A stretch of 57,567 nt of DNA from DRYM01 sp964526225. Its GTDB lineage: Archaea > Thermoproteota > Thermoprotei_A > EX4484-217-1. Position numbers and translations under genes: made by a program. The DNA is taken from contig CAZGLL010000009.1 in NCBI GenBank assembly GCA_964526225.1, positions 1 to 57,567 of the forward strand, written 5' to 3'. How positions within the stretch are numbered: position 1 is the stretch's first letter; each line of letters opens with the position of its first letter. This document shows, piece after piece, positions 15,558-24,868 of the stretch. Below the pieces are notes generated by a model. The model ran no database searches. It saw only the letters and a program-made list of their open reading frames with translations, and had not been told where the DNA came from.

Positions 15558-18237
15558 AACTAAGGAAGCTAAAGTAGAAGATGCGTTTAAAACAGTTGAA
15601 GATAGCTTAGAGTATGTTTGTGAACAATACACAGATGAGGAAGTTTTATCTCTTCTTAGACCTTACGTAGCGGAATGGTTTAAACGGAAGTACGGCAGTT
15701 TCACCCCTGCTCAATTGTTAGCGATTCCTGAGATTAAGAAGGGAAATAATGTATTAATATCTTCACCTACAGGAACAGGGAAGACATTAGCCGCGTTCTT
15801 AGGGATTCTTGATGAGCTCTTTAGGCTCGGTGAGGAAGGCAAACTAGAAAACCATGTATACGTGGTTTATGTTAGTCCGCTAAGAGCTTTAAACAACGAT
15901 ATGAAACGTAACCTAATAGAACCCCTTAAAGAAATACTTAGTGTCGCTAAGGAACTTGGTTATGAAATTCCCGAAGTGAGAGTTGCTGTTAGAACTAGCG
16001 ATACAACGCCTTATGAAAAACAGCGTATGATAAGAACTCCACCACATATACTCATTACTACTCCTGAAAGCTTCTCAATAGCGCTTGTTGCTCCTAGGTT
16101 TAGGGAAGCTCTGAAGAATGTTAAATGGGTTATTGTTGACGAAATACATGAGCTATGTAGCAGTAAGAGAGGAGCGCATTTAAGTTTAGCAATAGAGAGG
16201 CTAGAGAACTTTGTTGGACATAGGCTCATAAGGATAGGTTTGAGTGCAACAATAGCTCCCCTAGATGAAGTAGCAAAGTTTCTTGTAGGATTTGAAGATA
16301 ATGGTAAACCGAGAAAATGCAAAATCGTTGATGCTAGATTCGCGAAACCTTTTGAAATAAAAGTTCTTAGTCCTCTTAAAAACATTGCGACGGCATCCGC
16401 TAATGAAATCAATGAGGCAATTTATTCGACACTTAAAGACATAATACTTAAACATAGAACAACACTTATCTTTACCAATACCCGTAGTGCAACTGAAAGA
16501 GTAGTCTTTAAGCTTAGAAAAATGTTCAAGGAAAACAATGTTCTCGACGCCGATAAAATTGAGGCACATCATAGTAGCCTAAGTAGGGACCTAAGGCTAA
16601 GCGTTGAGGAAAAACTGAAGCGTGGAGAACTCAAAGTTGTTGTTTGTTCAACTTCATTAGAACTTGGAATAGACATTGGATACATAGATGTTGTCGTCTT
16701 ACTTAGCAGCCCTAAGAGCGTAAGTAGGCTTCTCCAAAGAATAGGTAGAGCTGGACATAGATTGCGCAATGTTAGCAAAGGGGTAATTGTAGTTGTAGAT
16801 AGGGATGACCTTGTTGAATGCACCGTTTTAGCAAAGGCAGCTTTAGAGAGGAAAATAGATAATGTTAGAATACCTAAAAACCCGCTAGATGTTCTAGCAC
16901 AACATATTGTCGGAATGGCTCTTGAAAGGAAATGGAGAATTGATGAAGCATATAGGCTTGTTAGGAGAAGCTATAATTACCGTACCTTATCATTTAAGGA
17001 TTTTATGAGCGTTCTTAAATACTTAAGCGGTAAACTTGTTAACCTTGAAAATCAAAGGGTTTATGCTAAAATATGGTTGGATGAGGAAGAGGGCGTTTTC
17101 GGTAGGAAAGGGAGAGGAAAAACACGAATGATATACTATATGAATAGCGGAACAATACCTGATGAAGCCAAGATAACCGTAATTTCAGATAATGGAAAGT
17201 ATATAGGCACAATAGATGAACAATTCCTACAAATACTTTTGCCGGGAGATATTTTTGTCTTAGGTGGGAGAACATACAAGTTCTTAAGGAGCTATGGTTC
17301 GTTAGCTTTAGTTAAACCTGTGGAAGGAGAAAGACCCACCGTACCTACATGGTTTAGCGAGATGCTTCCACTATCTTATGATTCAGCCTTACTTGTAGGT
17401 GAATTTAGAAGAAAAATAGCTAATATGATAGATGAAGGAAGGGATGAAAAAGATATTTTAAAATTCATTATGGAACAATACTATGTAGATGAATACGTTG
17501 CTAAAGACATTTATAGGTACGTTTTAGAGCAATATCGTTTTACACAAGGAATAGTTCCAAACGACAAGCTTATTTTAATTGAAATATTTAGTGAAGGCTC
17601 CAAGACCAACATAGTATTTCACACTCTGTTCGGTAGAAGAGTTAATGACGCACTTAGTAGAGCATATGCATACGTTCTTTCAAACCTAGTAGGTTCTAAT
17701 GTTAAAGTAACTGTTACGGACAATGGATTTATGCTGTCAATAGTGGGATTTAAGCCTTCACAGAACACTATTGTTGCTTTGCTTAACAAAGTTAGATCGA
17801 AAAATATTGAAAATATATTAAAGAAAGCTTTAAAGAATACCGAACTTCTTAAACGAAGGTTTAGACACTGTGCTCAACGCTCATTTATGATACTTAAGAG
17901 GTACATGGGTAAGGAAAAATCCGTTCATAGATTACAACTTAACGCTCAAAACCTGTTAAGAATAATTGAGGATATAGAAGACTTCCCTATACTTAAGGAA
18001 ACATATCGCGAAATCCTAGAGGACTTCATGGATATAGAGCATGCTAGAGAAGTTCTTAAGAAAATAGAAAGAAATGAAATAGGGGTTAAAATAATTGTAA
18101 ACAGGCCTGTACCTAGTCCATTCGCTCACAACATAGTCCTCCAAGGATACTCTGATGTAGTGCTTATGGAAGATAGAAGAGCCATGCTTAAGAAGCTTTA
18201 TGAGAGGGTAATTAAATACATTAAATCCAATTATTAG
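15505..18237 (+). CDS. lhr: Lhr-type large ATP-dependent helicase
   Basis: The protein of about 900 residues has superfamily 2 motifs in order: SSPTGTGKTLAAF (I) near residue 90, DEIHEL (II) near 213, LSATI (III) near 247, TNTRSATE (IV) and RIGRAGHR (VI) near 412. The C-terminal half fits the Lhr winged-helix and Lhr-specific domains. Family members translocate on ssDNA and unwind DNA or RNA-DNA hybrids in repair. The frame opens with TTG at 15505, while GTG at 15526 is an alternative that reduces the overlap with the upstream gene. Its stop overlaps that of the convergent pilus platform gene. Confidence 0.93.
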   Translation: MKQVIYGVTLDLKDLYIETKEAKVEDAFKTVEDSLEYVCEQYTDEEVLSLLRPYVAEWFKRKYGSFTPAQLLAIPEIKKGNNVLISSPTGTGKTLAAFLGILDELFRLGEEGKLENHVYVVYVSPLRALNNDMKRNLIEPLKEILSVAKELGYEIPEVRVAVRTSDTTPYEKQRMIRTPPHILITTPESFSIALVAPRFREALKNVKWVIVDEIHELCSSKRGAHLSLAIERLENFVGHRLIRIGLSATIAPLDEVAKFLVGFEDNGKPRKCKIVDARFAKPFEIKVLSPLKNIATASANEINEAIYSTLKDIILKHRTTLIFTNTRSATERVVFKLRKMFKENNVLDADKIEAHHSSLSRDLRLSVEEKLKRGELKVVVCSTSLELGIDIGYIDVVVLLSSPKSVSRLLQRIGRAGHRLRNVSKGVIVVVDRDDLVECTVLAKAALERKIDNVRIPKNPLDVLAQHIVGMALERKWRIDEAYRLVRRSYNYRTLSFKDFMSVLKYLSGKLVNLENQRVYAKIWLDEEEGVFGRKGRGKTRMIYYMNSGTIPDEAKITVISDNGKYIGTIDEQFLQILLPGDIFVLGGRTYKFLRSYGSLALVKPVEGERPTVPTWFSEMLPLSYDSALLVGEFRRKIANMIDEGRDEKDILKFIMEQYYVDEYVAKDIYRYVLEQYRFTQGIVPNDKLILIEIFSEGSKTNIVFHTLFGRRVNDALSRAYAYVLSNLVGSNVKVTVTDNGFMLSIVGFKPSQNTIVALLNKVRSKNIENILKKALKNTELLKRRFRHCAQRSFMILKRYMGKEKSVHRLQLNAQNLLRIIEDIEDFPILKETYREILEDFMDIEHAREVLKKIERNEIGVKIIVNRPVPSPFAHNIVLQGYSDVVLMEDRRAMLKKLYERVIKYIKSNY

Positions 18238-19913
18238 ATTACCGCTTTTACTAGCATATTTACAATCTCAGGTATTGTCATGAAGCCTAAAAGGGAAATA
18301 AGTAGAACAATTGATGCTCTCAACGTATTTCTCAAAGTAAAATCAATGATTTTGCTGGTTAATAATGAGAGAATAAGGGAGGCTTCAACAATAGTCATTT
18401 TAAGCATTGTAATAATAGATTCTTCCAACGCCATTCCCAAACTTGTTAGAAGCAATGTTACTTCCGAAAGAGCCAGTAAATTTATGAGTTTGAGCGTTAG
18501 AAAGAGTGAAAATATTAGTATAAGCGGTGAAGTATAGGCTAAGATTTCATATAGTCTTAGCGAACTTCTAGCCTCTCTCCTGAACTGCATAACGTCAGAA
18601 ACATATTGTGTAAGATTTTCAAGTATTGCTGGTGTTCCGCCACCGCTTTCCTCAATCTCCTTTAAGATAAACATTGTGTAGTCGAAAAGCCACGAGCCCG
18701 TTTTAGGGATTTCTCTAAATCCGAGACCAGCTCTAATACTCATAGCTACTTTATTAAGGTATTCATTAAGTCCTTTATTATATTTACGAGAAGATACAAG
18801 CCTTACGATAGCTTGTGCAGGTGTAAAACCGAGTTTTCTAAACTCTGTTAAATCTCTTAGAAGAGCAGGTAAACCATTTTCAATATCTCTCAAAGTTTTC
18901 TCCCTAAGTTTAAATGCTATACCGTACGATAGCATAAATGCAGAAGAAGCGGCAACTATTGCAAATAAGTAATCATTTAGCATATAGTTTACCAAAAGAA
19001 AGAATATTGAAGCTATTATGAAGCTTACAATTACATATTTTTTTGCAACATTTATATGGAATGTGTTTTCGGGAATTATTGATTCTATAAGTATTAGGGA
19101 CAGTACGAAGGCTATCGGTAATATAACAGAGTTCAATAAGATGATTATTGGAACGAATCCTTTTGAAAGTATTAGAGAAGATAAGAGAATGATTAGCATC
19201 GATATAGTAAAGAAAGTAGTTAATGCTTCACCTAGGTCCATACTTCTTTCAACAAACATTTTCCATTGAAACTCTAATTCCTTAAAGTAGTCTCTAACTT
19301 TTTCATGAAGATATCTTACTAGATCCCCACCGCTCTTATATATTGATGTGTAACCGTAGAGAATGTCTTGAAATTGCTTATAAGGGCAATTTTTTGCTAA
19401 TGAATCAAGCGCTGACAAAGGATCTTTGCCCAAGAGTCTAACATCTCTAAGAAAAATCATTGCCTCCTTCTTTACGCTTTTAAAAATGTTGCTTCTAGCT
19501 ATTTTATAAAGTGATATATGGAGAGGTATTCCAGCTGACTGAAGAGTTGCAATGTATAATGTGAAGTATGGTAGTTCCCTCCTCAAACCATTACTTCTTT
19601 TAGCTACGAGATTTTTTAAGTAAGCATAAAATAGTGTTTGAGGAAGTATTGGTAGTATTAGTGGTATAGGTAAAAGAGGATATGTTCTACTTAGAATAAT
19701 TAAAAATAGGGTTAGGAATGAAGGTACAAGTAAGATAAATGATAGAGCAAGTAGAACACTTAGCTTTTTAATTGTTGAACTATAGTATCCTGCCTTTAGT
19801 GCTTCTGATGACAATTTCTTATCCAGAAGGAACACTACTTTTTTCAATAAAGTATTTTTGAATATAATGGAGCAAAGTTTTGATTCCAGCGTTAAAAAAC
19901 TCTTTTCTTTCAT
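18234..19913 (-). CDS. Type IV pilus/archaellum-like membrane platform protein (FlaJ/TadC type)
   Basis: The 559-residue integral membrane protein has two T2SSF-like halves (residues about 85-215 and 345-470) with clusters of hydrophobic helices near 45-90, 215-310 and 475-555. This is the long archaeal form of the pilus platform. It would anchor the assembly ATPase and extrude pilin through the membrane. Its start overlaps the ATPase stop by 4 bp (ATGA), and a pilin gene lies upstream. No other archaellum genes (flaG/F/H, archaellin arrays) are present, so an adhesion or surface pilus is more likely than an archaellum. Confidence 0.85.
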   Translation of the reverse strand: MKEKSFLTLESKLCSIIFKNTLLKKVVFLLDKKLSSEALKAGYYSSTIKKLSVLLALSFILLVPSFLTLFLIILSRTYPLLPIPLILPILPQTLFYAYLKNLVAKRSNGLRRELPYFTLYIATLQSAGIPLHISLYKIARSNIFKSVKKEAMIFLRDVRLLGKDPLSALDSLAKNCPYKQFQDILYGYTSIYKSGGDLVRYLHEKVRDYFKELEFQWKMFVERSMDLGEALTTFFTISMLIILLSSLILSKGFVPIIILLNSVILPIAFVLSLILIESIIPENTFHINVAKKYVIVSFIIASIFFLLVNYMLNDYLFAIVAASSAFMLSYGIAFKLREKTLRDIENGLPALLRDLTEFRKLGFTPAQAIVRLVSSRKYNKGLNEYLNKVAMSIRAGLGFREIPKTGSWLFDYTMFILKEIEESGGGTPAILENLTQYVSDVMQFRREARSSLRLYEILAYTSPLILIFSLFLTLKLINLLALSEVTLLLTSLGMALEESIITMLKMTIVEASLILSLLTSKIIDFTLRNTLRASIVLLISLLGFMTIPEIVNMLVKAVI

Positions 19914-21394
19914 TTTATAATCCCTCTTCTTTGATAGTAGAATTTAAATAATCTTTCAGAAACAGCTTCATAATCGAAAACTTCATCTTCAACAAGTTTT
20001 TCGAGAAAACTACGTCTCTCCTTAAGCTCTTTACGTACGCTATCCTCTGAAAGCCCATATCTTTCAGCAATAATTTTTAACCTATAACTTCTCTCTAAGA
20101 CTTCGTCGACATCGTTTGGTTCGTGACTGTCTGTTTTTGGATCCCATGAGAAGACCTTTATTTTTTCTACCTTATCCCCTTTAACAATGATTTCGTAAAT
20201 ATCTGTTAATTTTCTAACGATTCTTCCCGTTGTAGCAATTCTTAGCTTTCTCATAACGGCTATGGACCAAATAAGAGAAAGGAATGACTGTTTAACATTA
20301 AGTGGAGGTGATGTTAACCTTAAAATCATTGATTCGACATTATCAGCATGAAATGTAGTTAATCCTCCATGACCGCTTGCTGCTGCTTGAACAAGTACTT
20401 GAACTTCTTCTCCTCTAACCTCCCCTATGATTATATATTCTGCTCTTCTTCTCCAAGCAAATTTAACTAAGTCGTTCAGATCTATGTTCATCCACGAATC
20501 TCCTGGAACATATGAGCGTCTAGTGTATAGAGGATCCCAGTGAGTATGTGGCAATCGAAGTTCAGGTGTATCTTCAACAGTTATTACTCTAGCATCCGGA
20601 GGTATTAGTGTGGCTAAGGATTGAAGCAACGATGTTTTACCTGTAGCCATAGCTCCTATTATGAAGACAAGTCCTTGAGCTTCAACTATAAGCCAAAGGT
20701 ATGCTGCTTCAAGAGGACTTAAAGTTTTAAACATAAGCAAATGCGTTATCGTCAATGGACTATTTGGGAACTTTCTAATTACAAAACTCGAGCCTCTACC
20801 GCTAACCTCTTTCGATAATGTGAGAGCTACTCTATGTCCTTCGGGTAGACGAGCTTCTAGAATAGGGTATGCTGTTGAAATGTGTTTTCCCGTTTTTAGA
20901 GCAAGTTTTTGTATGAAGGAGCGTAGTTCTTCTTCGTTTGTAAAGTAAATGTTTGTATCTAACCAGTAGAATTCTGAAACATCTCTATGAACTACTGCAA
21001 CAGGTATTCCAGGTCCTTCAACGGCTATTTCCTCAACTCTAGGATCCTTCATTAGCACATCTATTTTGCCATAGCCTACAACATCTCTAACAATATAGTA
21101 ATGAAGTATGTCGTAATATTCTTCATATTTGGATTTTATGCCTAGTTCCTCCGCTATTTCCTCAAGTATAGATTCAATGTATCCTATGGGATCTTTCTCT
21201 ATGAAAATGGGCTTTAAACTTCTATAGAGATACCCTGTTAGCAAGTTATAAAGCTCTTTTGCTTCACCAAAAATTTGGGGTTCTTTAACTATGTAGTATC
21301 CTTTCCCCTCCCTTTCTACAATAAGTACACGAGCTTCGCCAACATTGTATTCTAATAGAGTTTTACCATCAGAAATCTCCTTAGCAAACATCAT
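19910..21394 (-). CDS. GspE/FlaI-type pilus assembly ATPase
   Basis: The 494-residue secretion ATPase shows Walker A GAMATGKTS near residue 247, an Asp-box-like VITVEDTPELRLPH near 273, Walker B IIIGEVRGEE near 320, and a His-box AASGHGGLTTFHAD near 337. It powers pilin polymerisation or retraction with the platform protein encoded next. Both are on the minus strand in a three-gene unit with a pilin. The ATG pair at its start follows a 68-bp gap after the pilin gene. Confidence 0.92.
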   Translation of the reverse strand: MMFAKEISDGKTLLEYNVGEARVLIVEREGKGYYIVKEPQIFGEAKELYNLLTGYLYRSLKPIFIEKDPIGYIESILEEIAEELGIKSKYEEYYDILHYYIVRDVVGYGKIDVLMKDPRVEEIAVEGPGIPVAVVHRDVSEFYWLDTNIYFTNEEELRSFIQKLALKTGKHISTAYPILEARLPEGHRVALTLSKEVSGRGSSFVIRKFPNSPLTITHLLMFKTLSPLEAAYLWLIVEAQGLVFIIGAMATGKTSLLQSLATLIPPDARVITVEDTPELRLPHTHWDPLYTRRSYVPGDSWMNIDLNDLVKFAWRRRAEYIIIGEVRGEEVQVLVQAAASGHGGLTTFHADNVESMILRLTSPPLNVKQSFLSLIWSIAVMRKLRIATTGRIVRKLTDIYEIIVKGDKVEKIKVFSWDPKTDSHEPNDVDEVLERSYRLKIIAERYGLSEDSVRKELKERRSFLEKLVEDEVFDYEAVSERLFKFYYQRRGIIK

Positions 21395-21462
21395 ATCCCT
21401 TGACCACCAAAAATATAGTGTAAAAATGTGATTGTTTTACCTTAAATCAATGTTGGCGAAGC

Positions 21463-21906
21463 TTATTCTGCTTTAACTATTTCTTGAAACACCTTTTCGC
21501 TTCCATCAGGAGTCTTGACTTTTATTATTACCGGGTACTCATATCCTCTTTCAAAAGTTGCTTCAGTAGACGGTATTACTTTACTGTAGGTGAAAGTATC
21601 GCCTGGCTTTAGTTCTTCAGGCGATTCAAATGTGTCATTAAAGTTGCCCACAGAAACTCCGGTTACTTTTAATTCTGTATTTCCTATGTTTTTTGTCGAA
21701 ATATAAAATGCTGTTGCCGATCCGTTACTAAGAATTTTTAGTTGTTTGTCTATTGTTTGTAAGCTTAGAACTGTTGATGAAGCTGTTGCTACAGTATTCA
21801 TGAATCTATACACTATCAATACTCCGGCTATAGATATTGAAACTAACAATAATGTTGCTATTATTGGAGATAATGCTTTCTTACTTTTTAGGAACCCTTT
21901 CTTCAT
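21463..21906 (-). CDS. Type IV pilin-like protein with class III signal peptide
   Basis: The 147-residue precursor has the archaeal pilin N-terminus: positively charged residues, then KKA followed by LSPIIATLLLV, where a class III signal peptidase would cut before the hydrophobic helix (residues about 11-35). The remainder is a beta-rich extracellular domain (STKNIGNTELKVTGVSVG). It resembles the DUF1628-type pilins. A TATA-like TTTTTTAAATAGG lies about 30 nt upstream with a very short leader. It is the first gene of the pilus operon. Confidence 0.88.
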   Translation of the reverse strand: MKKGFLKSKKALSPIIATLLLVSISIAGVLIVYRFMNTVATASSTVLSLQTIDKQLKILSNGSATAFYISTKNIGNTELKVTGVSVGNFNDTFESPEELKPGDTFTYSKVIPSTEATFERGYEYPVIIKVKTPDGSEKVFQEIVKAE

Positions 21907-22027
21907 TTCTTACCCGTAAATACGTAAACCTATTTAAAAAATAGAGGTGGCTGAAAGTATTAGCATAAAGGTTTTATGATACAAGAACGCTCTATCTAAT
22001 TTAGAAAGAAAAATTAGGTGACTTATT

Positions 22028-22270
22028 TTGTGTGAGAATAAAAATGTTATAGCATACGTTCTACTTAATGTAGCGTTAGGTAGGGAAGCATCATTAAGGG
22101 AGGAAATTTCGAAATTAAACTATGTTACTGAAGCGAAAATAGTTTATGGCGAATACGATATTGTTGTTAGAATAGAAGCCCCTACATTGACAATACTGGA
22201 TAAACTGGTTAGTACTATTAGGAGAATGAGTGGAGTACTTAGAACAGTAACGCTGATAAGTACGAGCTAA
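22028..22270 (+). CDS. Stand-alone RAM (Lrp/AsnC effector-binding) domain protein
   Basis: The 80-residue protein is a single alpha/beta ACT-like RAM domain: YVLLNVALGREASLREEI, then TEAKIVYGEYDIVVRIEA and TVTLIS. It has no DNA-binding helix-turn-helix. Such stand-alone RAM proteins bind amino acids and can form mixed assemblies with Lrp-type regulators. The start is TTG with AGGTGA 6 nt upstream. It is followed by homoserine kinase on the same strand, which would fit a role in amino-acid sensing; this is an inference. Confidence 0.85.
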   Translation: MCENKNVIAYVLLNVALGREASLREEISKLNYVTEAKIVYGEYDIVVRIEAPTLTILDKLVSTIRRMSGVLRTVTLISTS

Positions 22271-22274
22271 TATG

Positions 22275-22339
22275 ATCCTCAGGTCGCTCCACCTTTCTTC
22301 ATAACGTATCCGAACGTCCCTGTTTCCTCATCGGACATG
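22275..22339 (-). ncRNA. C/D box sRNA predicted to guide 16S rRNA decoding-region methylation
   Basis: On the minus strand: C-like CCGATGA (22328-22334), a guide (22313-22327), D'-like CGGA (22309-22312), C' = ATGAAGA (22296-22302), a 12-13 nt guide (22283-22295), and D = CTGA (22279-22282). The D guide is complementary to GTCGCTCCACC and the D' guide to ACGTCCCTG. As I recall, both are found in this order close together near the 3' end of archaeal 16S rRNA, flanking CACACCGCCC. By the N+5 rule the targets would be about E. coli positions 1409 (C) and 1380 (U). The rRNA match supports the weaker C and D' boxes. Confidence 0.85.
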
Positions 22340-22385
22340 TTAATCTCTCGTAATAGTGGAATATAAGTGTTTTAGGGTAGTTAAG

Positions 22386-23336
22386 ATGGAGCTTAAAGCT
22401 AAAGCTTATAGTTCATCGGCAAATTTAGGTCCAGGATACGATGTTTTAGCTATGGCAATAAATCTATTTTACGATGAAGTTTTTGTAAAAATAGAGAAAT
22501 CAGATAGAATAAGTGTAGAAACAGTTAGTGTTAGCGGTCCTTACAGTAGCTATGTACCTCTTCACGAAAACACAGCTACAGTTGCTGCTAAGGAGTTCCT
22601 TAAAAGATATGGTCTTAGAGCAAAGATTAAGTTGAAAATAGTTAAAAACGTTCCAGTAGGTAGAGGCCTCGGAAGCAGTGGTGCAACTGCTGCAGCAACA
22701 GTAGCCGCATTGGCGAAAGCATTCAACATAGCTAATACTAACGAATTAGTGGAAATCGCTGCTGAAGGAGAAAAGGTAGCAGCAGGTTCACCGCATCCGG
22801 ACAATGTTGCTGCTAGTTTACTTGGCGGAGTAGTTCTCATATATAGTAGGAAACCGTTAAAAGTAGTGAAAATACCTTTAAAAATAAAACCCAAAATCCT
22901 AATTATATCCCCAGAACCCATAGTTATTAAAAATAAAACTAAATATGCTAGATCCCTTGTTCCAAAAACAGTTCCTCTAGAAAATGTTGTATTTAACACC
23001 GGGAGAATAGCAGCATTAATTACAGGATTCATAATAGGTGATTTGAGATTAACTGGTGAGGGCATGGAGGACTCCATAATTGAACCTGCGAGAAAACCCA
23101 TACTACCACTATACTTTGAAATAAAGGAGAAACTAAAAGAAATGGGCGCCTTAGGTGTATGTGTTAGCGGAGCTGGGCCCTCAATACTTGCAATGTTTGA
23201 TCCGAATACGCCGAAAAATGTTCTTGAGAAAATAAGAAAGTACGTTATTAAAGAATATCGTAAGAAAGGAATAGAAACACACGTTTATGATGCAAGTATA
23301 TCTGATGAAGCCAAAGTAGAAGTTATTAAAGGATAA
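22386..23336 (+). CDS. thrB: Homoserine kinase (GHMP family)
   Basis: The 316-residue protein (from the ATG at 22386) matches ThrB: SSANLGPGYDVLAMA near residue 8, the ATP-binding GRGLGSSGATAAA loop near 93, SPHPDNVAAS near 135, and a C-terminal VSGAGPSILAMFD near 265. It phosphorylates homoserine on the way to threonine. The frame is open from a GTG at 22356, but the ATG aligns with the usual N-terminus of the family. No threonine synthase or homoserine dehydrogenase lies nearby, so the pathway is dispersed. Confidence 0.93.
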   Translation: MELKAKAYSSSANLGPGYDVLAMAINLFYDEVFVKIEKSDRISVETVSVSGPYSSYVPLHENTATVAAKEFLKRYGLRAKIKLKIVKNVPVGRGLGSSGATAAATVAALAKAFNIANTNELVEIAAEGEKVAAGSPHPDNVAASLLGGVVLIYSRKPLKVVKIPLKIKPKILIISPEPIVIKNKTKYARSLVPKTVPLENVVFNTGRIAALITGFIIGDLRLTGEGMEDSIIEPARKPILPLYFEIKEKLKEMGALGVCVSGAGPSILAMFDPNTPKNVLEKIRKYVIKEYRKKGIETHVYDASISDEAKVEVIKG

Positions 23337-23367
23337 AGTTTTTCTTACACTAACTCATACCACTAAA

Positions 23368-23426
23368 CTCGGATGATGCAGTGGGCAGCCTCTGATAAAT
23401 GATGACCCCTAGTCTCACACTGACAA
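23368..23426 (+). ncRNA. C/D box sRNA (2'-O-methylation guide)
   Basis: The boxes are in register on the plus strand: C-like ATGATGC (23373-23379), a 12-nt guide, D' = CTGA (23392-23395), C' = ATGATGA (23399-23405), a 14-nt guide, and D = CTGA (23420-23423). The D' guide would pair with AGGCTGCCCACT and the D guide with TGTGAGACTAGGG. I could not place the targets. It sits in the 165-bp gap between homoserine kinase and the SDH-type protease; the remaining AT-rich part (23427-23501) probably holds the promoter of the latter. Confidence 0.8.
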
Positions 23427-23501
23427 TTTTCCTTAAAAATTTATAAGCAATGATTTGCCAAAAATATTCAAAGCAATAGCCTTATTTTCGGTGATTAACT
23501 A

Positions 23502-24362
23502 ATGCAAGGCGTAGGTTTCGATATAGGATCATTTCTATTTTGGTTACTGTTGCTAATGTTATTTCTATCACCTACATTACAGTATAAAAGTTTGAAAGCA
23601 GCAAGACTCAGGCTAATTAAACATATGGAACAAAAGTACAACTTTAGAGTAATAACGATGATACATAGACAGGAGAGAATAGGTATTTTCGGAATACCTG
23701 TATATAGATTCATCGATATCGAAGATTCTGAAGAAATACTTAGAGCAATAAGGACAACACCACCCAATAAGCCTATTGCACTGATTCTACATACACCTGG
23801 AGGTTTAATATTAGCTGCAACACAAATCGCATTAGCCTTAAAAAGACATCCTGCAAAGAAAATAGTTATCGTACCACACTATGCCATGAGCGGCGGAACT
23901 CTTATAGCGTTAGCAGCGGATGAAATATGGATGGATAGAAGCGCTGTTCTAGGACCCGTAGATCCGCAAATAGCTACACAACAGGGAATACATTTACCAG
24001 CACCTTCAATACTCAAAGTTGTCAAGGAAAAGGGCAAGGAAGCTTCAGATCAAACATTAATTTTAGCTGATGTAGCTGAAAAAGCATTAAAAGAAGTTCA
24101 AGAAATAATTAAAAAGCTGTTGGAAGGTAAAGTCCCTCCAGAAAAGGCGGAAGAAATAGCTAAAACATTAACAGAAGGACAATGGACGCATGATTACCCC
24201 CTAACTTTTGATAAAGTTAAGGAACTAGGTCTTCCAGTGAAAGAAAACATACCACCAGAAGTATACAGTTTAATGGACCTCTATCCGCAAGCACATCAGC
24301 AAAGACCAGGAATAGAGTATTTGCCGTATCCCAGATATCCCGTGCCCCGTGGCGAGCGTTGA
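23502..24362 (+). CDS. SDH-type (ClpP/SppA-like) membrane-anchored serine protease
   Basis: The 286-residue protein begins with one membrane helix (FLFWLLLLMLFL) and then a ClpP-like fold: LILHTPGGLILAA near residue 100, the nucleophile motif YAMSGGTLIALAAD near 130, and VLGPVDPQIA near 156. This is the serine dehydrogenase proteinase family (PF01972, DUF114). Family members cleave substrates at the membrane; a Ser-Lys or similar dyad is assumed. The C-terminal tail is Pro-rich. The physiological substrate is unknown. The ATG at 23502 puts the membrane helix near the N-terminus as expected. Confidence 0.88.
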   Translation: MQGVGFDIGSFLFWLLLLMLFLSPTLQYKSLKAARLRLIKHMEQKYNFRVITMIHRQERIGIFGIPVYRFIDIEDSEEILRAIRTTPPNKPIALILHTPGGLILAATQIALALKRHPAKKIVIVPHYAMSGGTLIALAADEIWMDRSAVLGPVDPQIATQQGIHLPAPSILKVVKEKGKEASDQTLILADVAEKALKEVQEIIKKLLEGKVPPEKAEEIAKTLTEGQWTHDYPLTFDKVKELGLPVKENIPPEVYSLMDLYPQAHQQRPGIEYLPYPRYPVPRGER

Positions 24363-24384
24363 TAAATGTAAGTGATTAAACTAA

Positions 24385-24657
24385 TTAATTAGTGAACAAT
24401 ATTTTTCCACCAAACTTTCTAATTTCATTAATCCATTCTTTAGGAATATTTCCATTCCTTATGACAAAGTACGGTTTTAGATTAGTATCTACAGCAATGG
24501 CTAAAACGCTTATGATATCTTCAATTCTAGGTTCATAAAGTTCAGCGTATAAGAAATGATCATTATCATCCCTAATAACTCTAATACGATGTTCAATTCC
24601 CGAAGCGCCCTTTACCCTAATTTCTTCAAGCTTTAGCTTGTTTTTCTCTCTAAACAT
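24385..24657 (-). CDS. Hypothetical protein, alpha/beta, unknown
   Basis: The product of about 90 residues (ATG 24657; an upstream in-frame GTG at 24669 is also possible) is a small charged alpha/beta protein, with LKLEEIRVKGASG at the start and IRKFGGKILF at the end. I do not recognise a family. It faces the SDH protease gene with only 22 bp between the stops. It is likely a real gene, as it fills the gap with normal codon use and has a GGTG motif before the ATG. Confidence 0.6.
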   Translation of the reverse strand: MFREKNKLKLEEIRVKGASGIEHRIRVIRDDNDHFLYAELYEPRIEDIISVLAIAVDTNLKPYFVIRNGNIPKEWINEIRKFGGKILFTN

Positions 24658-24868
24658 TTTTGGCACCACTCTACCCTATCATATGTTATTCTAAAGTTTA
24701 AGGATGTGTACAACATTTTCCCAAGCATACTAAATAAATGCTGGAAAAAACATGATTATTCATGTACTATTTGAAGAGGTAGGTTATCAAGAGACAATAC
24801 TAGCGAACTGTTTTAAAACAAATATTTAAACATTAAATTTTCATAAAGTACTAGTAAGGGTATGGGTT

